Positions 6,126 to 10,649 of a stretch of DNA of 10,649 nucleotides are shown here, in pieces; within the stretch, counting starts at the first letter, position 1; every line of letters begins with the position of its first letter. The stretch covers positions 1 through 10,649 of the forward strand of contig VAYX01000109.1 in assembly GCA_005885325.1 (NCBI GenBank), read 5' to 3'. Both the position numbers and the translations under genes were made by a program. Origin of the DNA: Actinomycetota bacterium (GTDB lineage Bacteria; Actinomycetota; UBA4738; HRBIN12). The notes below the pieces were generated by a model that did no database searches, had not been told where the DNA came from, and was given only the letters and a program-made list of their open reading frames with translations.

Positions 6126-6500
6126 ATGAATCGGACCATCCAGATCCTGGCCTGGGGAATTGCCGGCGCCCTCCTCACCGGTGTGCTCACCGGGGCCGCC
6201 GTCGCGGTGGCCGGCAACGGCATCGCCACGCCGGTGAGGCCATTCAGCCTCGCGAGCAACCGGGTGGATCAGCCCGTTCACGAAGCCCTCGATCCACACA
6301 AGAGCCCGGCACACGATCAGGGCGCGGCCGGTAGCGGTGAAGGGGCCCGCCCCGGCGACGTCCACGGTGGCGATGGCACGTCGGGCTCGAACTCGGGCCC
6401 GGGGTCCGGATCGAGCGATTCGGGGTCCGACGGATCCGGCGAGGGCTCGGGAGGCTCCGGGAGCGGCAACGACGGTGACGGCGGGGACGACGACGACTGA
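6126..6500 (+). CDS. Small secreted acidic Gly/Ser/Asp-rich protein
   Basis: A 124-residue protein with an N-terminal signal peptide or anchor (MNRTIQ, hydrophobic to about residue 29, VAVA|GNG as a possible cleavage site). A short region of mixed composition follows (about 30-66), then a low-complexity tail of G, S, D and E residues (about 67-124) ending in four aspartates. It is probably exported and disordered. The aspartate-rich end may bind cations, but that is speculation. It directly follows the response regulator/kinase pair and has its own promoter with repeats suited to that regulator, so it is a likely target gene. No family is recognised, and composition rather than homology carries the call. 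The start is the only sensible ATG before the hydrophobic segment; the -10 box is so close that the leader would be only a few bases. Confidence 0.75.
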   Translation: MNRTIQILAWGIAGALLTGVLTGAAVAVAGNGIATPVRPFSLASNRVDQPVHEALDPHKSPAHDQGAAGSGEGARPGDVHGGDGTSGSNSGPGSGSSDSGSDGSGEGSGGSGSGNDGDGGDDDD

Positions 6501-6523
6501 GTCGTCTCCATCCTTTCCCTCCC

Positions 6524-6568
6524 CTTAACCTTCGTTTGGAAGGTCCGTAACCCTCCTCTCCCTACGCT
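6524..6568 (+). promoter_or_regulatory. Candidate PhoB-type operator and promoter for the second acidic protein gene
   Basis: CTTAACC (6524-6530) and CGTAACC (6546-6552) are direct repeats 22 bases apart, two 11-base turns, with a poorer middle unit near 6535. Ten bases after the last repeat lies TACGCT (6563-6568). This matches the first acidic-gene promoter in repeat sequence, period, distance to the -10 box and -10 sequence. Confidence 0.55.
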
Positions 6569-6698
6569 GTTCCCATGCCCGAGAGGAGGCTCATGCGATG
6601 ACGAAGAAGCTGCTGCTCAGGATCGCCGCCACGGTTGGGGCGTTCGTGCTTGTCGGCGGGATCTCGGTTGCCGCCCTGGCCAGAAGCAGAACGACGCC

Positions 6699-6794
6699 AC
6701 CGAGACTCCGGAACCTCAGGAGACCGAGACGCCTGAGGCGCAGGACACGGAGACACCCGAGGCCACGGCGACGGAGACACCCGAGGCCGACGAG
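6699..6794 (+). repeat. Four tandem 24-base units encoding TETPEAxx
   Basis: In the corrected frame, four consecutive octapeptides read TETPEPQE, TETPEAQD, TETPEATA and TETPEADE at 6699, 6723, 6747 and 6771. They form a Thr/Glu/Pro spacer directly after the signal peptide. Such T/E/P repeats are typical of extended, wall-spanning linkers in exported proteins. Confidence 0.85.
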
Positions 6795-6815
6795 CAGGGC
6801 GAGGATCAGGACGCT

Positions 6816-6962
6816 GACGACCAGGGCGAGAACGGTGACGACCAGGGCGACAACAACGACGACCAGGGAGAGAACGGGGATTCCCAGGTCTCGAGCAACG
6901 ACGACCAAGGCGACAACAACGACGATCAGGGCGACAACAACGACTCGCAGGACGATTCCGGC
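6816..6962 (+). repeat. Seven tandem 21-base units encoding DDQGDNN-type heptapeptides
   Basis: Consecutive heptapeptides begin at 6816, 6837, 6858, 6879, 6900, 6921 and 6942: DDQGENG, DDQGDNN, DDQGENG, DSQVSSN, DDQGDNN, DDQGDNN, DSQDDSG. A divergent unit (DEQGEDQ) precedes them at 6789. DNA identity between units is high, so copy number may vary by slippage. Confidence 0.88.
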
Positions 6963-6998
6963 GGGGACGACTAACCCAGCCAAGACGTAACGGCGACG

Positions 6999-7035
6999 AC
7001 GCCCGCCGAACCTCCCCGGCGGGCGTTTCGCTTTG
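6999..7035 (+). terminator. Intrinsic terminator after the acidic repeat protein
   Basis: A GC-rich 10-bp stem (6999-7008 with 7017-7026, core CGCCCGCCG) and an 8-base loop are followed by a broken T-rich run (TTTCGCTTT). It lies 24 bases after the TAA of the repeat protein and about 40 bases before the next gene, which has its own promoter. Confidence 0.8.
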
Positions 7036-7053
7036 GGCTCCTAAGCGGCACGT

Positions 7054-7059
7054 TAAGCT
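7054..7059 (+). promoter_or_regulatory. -10 box TAAGCT for a leaderless DUF72 transcript
   Basis: TAAGCT ends six bases before ATG 7066, with no ribosome site in between, so transcription would start about at the ATG. It has the same TANGCT form as the boxes at 6111, 6563 and 8057. No clear -35 box is visible. Confidence 0.4.
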
Positions 7060-7065
7060 GGCCGA

Positions 7066-7968
7066 ATGGGAAACGTCCTCGTCGGGATCTCCAGCTGGAC
7101 CGAGCGCACGCTGATGAAGGAAGGGAACTTCTACCCGTCCGGGGCCAAGACGGCGGAGGCACGGCTCCAGTTCTACGCGAGCCAGTTCCCGATCGTGGAG
7201 GTGGACTCGACCTACTACTTTCCACCTTCGGAGCGGAACGCCATCCTGTGGCTCGAGCGCACACCGAAGGACTTCACCTTCAACATCAAGGCGTACTCCC
7301 TCCTCACGAATCACCCGACGAAGCGAGAATCGCTCTACGCGGATCTTCGCGATGAACTCCCGAAGGAGCTCGAGAAGAAGCGAAACCTGTATCGGGAGCA
7401 GCTCCCCGAAGACGCCGTGGAGCAGGTGTGGCAGCGGTTCCACGACGCCTTGATGCCGCTGCACTCGGCAGGCAAGCTTGGCGCGGTCCTGTTCCAGTTC
7501 CCCCAGTGGTTCGTGATCGCCAGGAAGAACAAGGAGTACGTCCTGGAGTGCCGTGACCGGCTGAAGGATTTCCGCATCGCCGTGGAGTTCCGCCACAAGA
7601 GCTGGCTCGAGGAGCGCAACCGGGAGGAGACGATCGGGTTCCTGGAGGAGAACGGCCTCCCGTTCGTCTGCGTCGACATGCCACAGGGGTTCGACTCGAG
7701 CCTGCCTCCCATCGCAATCGCAACGTCCAAGGACCTGGCGATGGTCCGGTTCCACGGGCGGGACCCCAAGGCCTGGACGACGAAATCGGAGACGGCCGCG
7801 GAGCGGTTCCGCTACGAGTACAAGGAGAAGGAGCTCCGCGAATGGGTCCCGAAGATCAAGGACCTCTCCCAGCAGGCCCGTGAGACCCATGTCCTGATGA
7901 ACAACTGCTACCGGGACTACGCGGTGAACAACGCCCGAGAGCTCCGGAGTCTCCTGGAGGAGGAATAG
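7066..7968 (+). CDS. DUF72 (YecE-like) TIM-barrel protein
   Basis: A 300-residue cytoplasmic protein, the usual size for the family. Conserved DUF72 landmarks appear in order: GISSWTE near the start, F-Y-x-S-G (23-26), VEVDSTYY (44-51), FTFNIKAYSLLTNH (69-82), a GAVLFQFPQWF strand (about 137-147), RIAVEFRHKSWL, a VCVDMPQ segment, MVRFHGRD, and the terminal NNCYRDYAVNNA. The fold is a TIM barrel. The molecular function of the family is not established and I do not propose a substrate. It appears to be transcribed alone after a strong terminator, from its own leaderless promoter. A structured inverted repeat begins two bases after its stop codon. Confidence 0.93.
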   Translation: MGNVLVGISSWTERTLMKEGNFYPSGAKTAEARLQFYASQFPIVEVDSTYYFPPSERNAILWLERTPKDFTFNIKAYSLLTNHPTKRESLYADLRDELPKELEKKRNLYREQLPEDAVEQVWQRFHDALMPLHSAGKLGAVLFQFPQWFVIARKNKEYVLECRDRLKDFRIAVEFRHKSWLEERNREETIGFLEENGLPFVCVDMPQGFDSSLPPIAIATSKDLAMVRFHGRDPKAWTTKSETAAERFRYEYKEKELREWVPKIKDLSQQARETHVLMNNCYRDYAVNNARELRSLLEEE

Positions 7969-7969
7969 G

Positions 7970-8027
7970 GTCTGGCCCGGACCCGCGGGCACGCCCGCGT
8001 GGAAGGGAGGGGTAGCCCGGACCAGAC
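7970..8027 (+). other. Two-level inverted repeat after DUF72, possible terminator or structured RNA
   Basis: An outer stem pairs 7970-7980 with 8017-8027 (GTCTGGCCCGG against CCGGACCAGAC, one C/A mismatch). It encloses an inner stem of six to seven pairs (7984-7990 with 7993-7999) and a purine-rich strand (8001-8013). No T-run follows, so it is not a standard intrinsic terminator. It could terminate or protect the DUF72 mRNA, or be an independent RNA element. No known RNA family is recognised. Confidence 0.45.
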
Positions 8028-8056
8028 GCGCATGAAGCGTAGCAATGGTTGCCGGG

Positions 8057-8062
8057 TAGGCT
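8057..8062 (+). promoter_or_regulatory. Candidate -10 box TAGGCT for the site-2 protease
   Basis: TAGGCT is identical to the box before the first acidic gene. A start near 8069 would give a leader of about 26 bases that carries the ribosome site GGGCGGAG (8081-8088), six bases before ATG 8095. No CTTAACC-type repeats stand ten bases upstream. Confidence 0.35.
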
Positions 8063-8094
8063 CGTGACGGCGAACGGGAAGGGCGGAGACTGCG

Positions 8095-9195
8095 ATGTTC
8101 GGCCGGTCGTGGCGCATCGGGACAATCTGGGGCATCCCGGTGAACATCGACTCGTCGTGGATCTGGATCGCCGTGCTCGTGACCTACAGCCTGTGGGCCC
8201 AGTTCAACGTGGAGTACGGGAACATCCGGGGCGGGACCGCGCTCGCCCTTGCCGTGTTCGCGGCGGCCCTGTTCTTCGGCTCGGTGTTCCTCCACGAGGT
8301 GGCCCACGCCGTTGCGGCGAGGCTCCACGGGATCAAGGTGTTCGGCATCACGCTGGTGGTCTTCGGCGGGTTCACCAGCGCGAGATCCGACGAGAAGGGA
8401 CCCGGCCCGGCGTTCGTCATCTCCGCCGTTGGTCCGCTGACCAGTCTGGCCCTCGGGGCGTTGTTCTGGGTGTTGTCGGTGAGCACCGATGCGAGCGGGC
8501 CGCTTTCCGCCTCGTTCGGTTACGTGGGATGGGTCAACCTGCTGATGGCGGGGTTCAACTTCCTTCCCGGCCTTCCGCTCGACGGCGGCCGCATGCTCGA
8601 GGCGGCGGTATGGCGGATCAGCCGGAACCACGAGCTCGGCACCCGGATCGCCGCATGGTCCGGGATGGGCCTCGGCAGCCTGTTGCTGGCCGGCGGACTC
8701 CTCCAAGCGATCAGGGGCGACCTGTTCCTCGGGCTTTGGCTCGCCATCATCGGTATGTTCATCTTCCAGTCGGCGCGGGCCGCAGAAGGGCAGATCGAGC
8801 TGCGCCGACGACTCGCTCAGGCCACCGTGACCGAGGTGATGGAGCCCCCGCCGCCGCCCGTCCCCGCCGACCTGTCTCTGTCGGAGGCCCTCGACCGATA
8901 CCTGCGAGGGCACGAGGGCGAGGCCTTCCCGGTGGTGGACGACGGCCGGGTGATCGGGATGCTCACCTTCGGCTCCGCCCGGGACGTGGGGATGGTGGAT
9001 CCGCTTCGTCCCGTCCGAGACGCGGTGATCCCCCTGACCCAGGTGCTCACGGTGGACGTGTCGGAACCCCTGGAACAGGTGGTCGCCCGTCTGGGGCCCG
9101 GGAGGTCGGCACTGGTGCTCGACGACGGCCGCCTGGTCGGCGCGATCACCGGCGGCGCCGTGGCCCGGTGGGCGGCGGGCCGCCGTCGCTTCTAG
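8095..9195 (+). CDS. Site-2 protease (M50B family) with C-terminal CBS-like pair
   Basis: A 366-residue membrane zinc metalloprotease. After an amphipathic start and first helix (about 22-35), the catalytic HEVAH motif (H67, E68, H71) lies in the second hydrophobic segment. The third zinc ligand is D163 in FNFLPGLPLDGG, the family's second signature. Further helices follow to about residue 230. Residues about 243-360 contain two CBS-like repeats, each ending in a strand of the form V-V-D-D-G-R-V-I-G-M or L-V-L-D-D-G-R-L-V-G-A. Site-2 proteases cut substrates inside the membrane, often anti-sigma factors or signal-peptide remnants; the CBS pair probably binds a nucleotide and controls activity. 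Its substrate is not evident, although proteins with single N-terminal helices are encoded nearby. The start is supported by GGGCGGAG six bases upstream. The helicase gene follows after 34 bases. Confidence 0.93.
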   Translation: MFGRSWRIGTIWGIPVNIDSSWIWIAVLVTYSLWAQFNVEYGNIRGGTALALAVFAAALFFGSVFLHEVAHAVAARLHGIKVFGITLVVFGGFTSARSDEKGPGPAFVISAVGPLTSLALGALFWVLSVSTDASGPLSASFGYVGWVNLLMAGFNFLPGLPLDGGRMLEAAVWRISRNHELGTRIAAWSGMGLGSLLLAGGLLQAIRGDLFLGLWLAIIGMFIFQSARAAEGQIELRRRLAQATVTEVMEPPPPPVPADLSLSEALDRYLRGHEGEAFPVVDDGRVIGMLTFGSARDVGMVDPLRPVRDAVIPLTQVLTVDVSEPLEQVVARLGPGRSALVLDDGRLVGAITGGAVARWAAGRRRF

Positions 9196-9217
9196 CGGGG
9201 GTGTCGGCCCTCGGCGG

Positions 9218-9223
9218 TAGCAT
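9218..9223 (+). promoter_or_regulatory. -10 box TAGCAT for a leaderless helicase transcript
   Basis: TAGCAT ends six bases before GTG 9230, and the gap holds no ribosome site. The arrangement matches those before the response regulator and DUF72. Read-through from the protease gene is also possible. Confidence 0.35.
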
Positions 9224-9229
9224 CGCCGC

Positions 9230-10649
9230 GTGACCAACCCTCCCTTCCAACCCGACCCGGCACAGCAGCGGATCCTCGACCACGACGCCGGTCCCCTCCT
9301 GGTCATCGGCGAGGCCGGCACCGGCAAGACCGTGGTCTTGCGGGAACGCTTCGCACGGCTGATCGAAGGCGGCGCGGATCCAGAGCGCGTGACGCTCCTG
9401 GCCGGCTCGCGGCGGGCGAGGGACGAGTCGAAGACCGCCATCCTCCGACGATTGGAACGGTCCCTCCCGGGCGTTCGCGTGACCACGATGCAGGGCCTGG
9501 CCCACCAGCTGGTGAGCCGGCACCCCGATCTCCTCGGGTACGGCAGGGCGCCCAAGATCCTCGACGCCACCGACCAGTTCGCGCTGGTCCAGGACCTGCT
9601 CCACGGCGAGCGAGCCGAGGAGTGGCCCGCGTACGGCGACATGCTGGCCCTGAAAGGCTTCGCCGATGAAGTGCGCAAGTTCGTCCTTCGGGCTCAGGAA
9701 GGATTGCTCGATCCCGATCGGATCTTGCAGGAGGCGGGAGACGCCGGACTCCCCGGATGGAGGGACCTGGCCGGGTTCTACCGTCGCTACCTCGACGTTC
9801 TCGACGCCCAGGGTGCGGTGGACTTCGCGGGGTTGGTGGTGCAGGCCGCGGTCGCCGCTGCCGCTGCCGACCGGCCGTTCGACCACGTCCTGGTGGACGA
9901 TTTCCAAGACACGACGTTCGCCGCGGAACGATTGATCGCCCGGCTCTCGCCGCTCAGCCTGGTCGTGGCGGGGGACCCCGATGCCCACGTCTTCTCATTC
10001 CAGGGCATGACCGACGCGCCGATCCGTCGTTTCGTGGAGCGATTCGGGTCCTCCCTGGTGCGCCTCCCGAACCGCCATCGCGGCGTCGCCTCCATCGAGG
10101 CGTGGCGTCTGCCGCACACGTCGGAGGAGCATGCGGCGGTCGCGCGGGAGCTTCGCCGGATCCACGTGACCGATTGGGTCCCGTGGGGCGAGCTCGCCGT
10201 CGTGGTCCGGCGGAACGGGCCGCACATCGGAGGCCTCGTCCGTGCCCTCGACGACGCGGGGATCCCCCGGAGCCAGGCCGGCGCCGGCCTGTCCGCGTCC
10301 GCGGCGCCGGCGACCTTCCCATATGTCCTCGCCCTGCGCTGGATCGTGGCCGATCCCGGCCGGCGGGACGACATGGTCGAATCCGTCCTCACGTCCGAGC
10401 TCGGAGGGATCTCGCCGGCTGCCGCGCGCTCCCTGCTGCGCCTGGCTCGGGCCGGGGGACACGCGCCCGCTCACGCGCTGGAGATCGACGAGGGGCTCGC
10501 CGACCCCGAGCGAAGCGCGCTGTCGGAGCTGCGCGAGATCCTGCGGCAGGCGAGCGGGCGGCGGAGGTCCGTCCTCGACGCGTTCTCCGTGCTGTGGCAG
10601 GGACTCTCCTACTCTCGGCGATTGGTCGAAGCGGCCGAGACCTCGGCAC
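9230..10649 (+). CDS. UvrD/RecB-type superfamily 1 helicase, AdnA-like, 3' end missing
   Basis: The frame is open from GTG 9230 to the window edge (473 residues). Superfamily 1 motifs appear in order: a Q-motif-like PDPAQQRIL (8-16), Walker A GEAGTGKT (27-34, K33), motif Ia region TLLAGSRRARDE, motif Ib TTMQGLAHQL (85-94), motif II DDFQD (223-227, usually DE-F/Y-QD), motif III GDPDAHVFSFQG (248-259), and motif IV LPNRHRG (279-285). The visible part is the N-terminal motor plus the beginning of the second domain. A RecB-type nuclease domain would be expected beyond the edge if this is AdnA, the first subunit of the mycobacterial AdnAB break-resection complex. The degenerate motifs II and III favour a secondary motor such as AdnA over a lead helicase such as UvrD. 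The AdnA assignment is an inference; helicase superfamily membership is firm. Confidence 0.88.
   Translation, partial: MTNPPFQPDPAQQRILDHDAGPLLVIGEAGTGKTVVLRERFARLIEGGADPERVTLLAGSRRARDESKTAILRRLERSLPGVRVTTMQGLAHQLVSRHPDLLGYGRAPKILDATDQFALVQDLLHGERAEEWPAYGDMLALKGFADEVRKFVLRAQEGLLDPDRILQEAGDAGLPGWRDLAGFYRRYLDVLDAQGAVDFAGLVVQAAVAAAAADRPFDHVLVDDFQDTTFAAERLIARLSPLSLVVAGDPDAHVFSFQGMTDAPIRRFVERFGSSLVRLPNRHRGVASIEAWRLPHTSEEHAAVARELRRIHVTDWVPWGELAVVVRRNGPHIGGLVRALDDAGIPRSQAGAGLSASAAPATFPYVLALRWIVADPGRRDDMVESVLTSELGGISPAAARSLLRLARAGGHAPAHALEIDEGLADPERSALSELREILRQASGRRRSVLDAFSVLWQGLSYSRRLVEAAETSA

Larger units (their letters stand above)
6598..6974 (+). pseudogene. Secreted acidic repeat protein, split by an apparent one-base deletion
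   Basis: ATG 6598 follows AGGAGG with 8-base spacing and encodes a signal peptide (MTKKLLLRIA, hydrophobic core, V-A-A-L-A). At base 6681 the frame breaks. Read one base back, the sequence continues from 6681 as Q-K-Q-N-D-A-T and stays open to TAA 6972-6974 as an ordered acidic tail. One extra C in the GGCC at 6678-6681 would give ALA|QKQND, a textbook signal-peptidase junction. The repaired protein would be about 126 residues: signal peptide, four TETPEAxx octapeptides, then heptapeptides of the DDQGDNN type. The unrepaired frame gives an Arg/Thr-rich chain to 6990 with no biological look. The cause may be a sequencing error, a real mutation, or phase variation. The promoter layout is shared with the gene at 6126-6500. 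No known family. Confidence 0.75.

Noticed and set aside
6492..6506. GACGAC-TGA-GTCGTC hairpin at the end of the first acidic gene as a terminator
   Set aside because: The stem is only six pairs, arises from an Asp codon run, and is followed by a mixed C/T stretch without a proper T-run.
6678..6690. Programmed -1 ribosomal frameshift at the acidic repeat protein
   Set aside because: There is no X-XXY-YYZ slippery run and no clear stimulatory structure right after; a lost C explains the break more simply.
6598..6990. Continuous 130-codon ORF giving an Arg/Thr-rich basic protein after the signal peptide
   Set aside because: The ordered octapeptide and heptapeptide repeats exist only in the other frame, so the basic chain is the product of the frameshift and not a designed protein.
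8049..9233. Rightward 394-codon Arg/Gly/Pro-rich frame overlapping the protease gene
   Set aside because: Frame-shifted shadow; the protease frame contains HEVAH, the LDGG ligand motif and hydrophobic helices.
6562..9678. Leftward open frame of 1038 codons opposite the acidic repeat gene, DUF72, the protease and the helicase start
   Set aside because: Translation is His/Arg/Gly/Pro-rich with no domain signature, and it is antisense to several clearly recognised genes. Long antisense frames are normal at this G+C because stop codons are rare in the mirrored phase.
9146..9988. Leftward 280-codon frame opposite the helicase
   Set aside because: The rightward frame carries the ordered superfamily 1 helicase motifs; the antisense frame has none.
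1..10649. tRNA, rRNA, CRISPR array, insertion sequence or phage signals
   Set aside because: No tRNA-like folds or CCA ends, no spaced identical repeats of CRISPR type, and no transposase or integrase motifs were seen; the only regular repeats are protein-coding units in the acidic gene.

Overview
The window is GC-rich bacterial DNA that most resembles Actinomycetota (Actinobacteria). The reasons are the high G+C, frequent GTG starts, a DUF5317 membrane protein, a site-2 protease with C-terminal CBS-like repeats, a RecB/AdnA-like helicase, and -10 boxes placed 6-7 bases ahead of start codons, as in leaderless genes. I cannot go below phylum. No rRNA, tRNA, CRISPR array or insertion sequence was seen.

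Left part (1-3845): the 3' part of a DUF5317 gene runs rightward and meets, tail to tail with a 152-base overlap, a leftward histidine kinase (HK1). About 400 bases further on lies a second leftward kinase (HK2). HK1 and HK2 are paralogues with the same multi-pass membrane sensor domain and the same HisKA_3 (NarL/LiaS-type) kinase core. Neither has a LuxR-type response regulator beside it in the window. Between them, on the opposite strand, is a 27-residue signal-peptide-like ORF with a strong ribosome binding site, and a long perfect hairpin that contains the HK2 stop codon.

Middle part (3976-6974): an OmpR/PhoB-type response regulator is followed at once by a classical HisKA kinase (HK3). 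Two small secreted, acidic, low-complexity protein genes come next. Each small gene has the same promoter layout: CTTAACC-like direct repeats spaced by 11 or 22 bases and ending exactly 10 bases before a TANGCT -10 box. This is the geometry expected for activation by a PhoB-type regulator, so the four genes look like one regulatory unit in which the two-component system controls two exported acidic proteins. The second small gene is split by a frameshift just after its signal peptide; its tail is built of tandem octapeptide and then heptapeptide repeats.

Right part (6999-10649): a good intrinsic terminator closes this unit. After it come a DUF72 (YecE-type) TIM-barrel gene, a structured inverted repeat, a membrane site-2 protease, and a UvrD/RecB-type helicase that runs off the right edge.

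The most unusual sequence-level signals are these: (1) two of the three kinases have a strong Shine-Dalgarno sequence placed before an in-frame ACG where an ATG or GTG is expected; (2) the two acidic-protein promoters share precise operator geometry; (3) the two kinases share a sensor domain and flank a tiny leader-peptide ORF.
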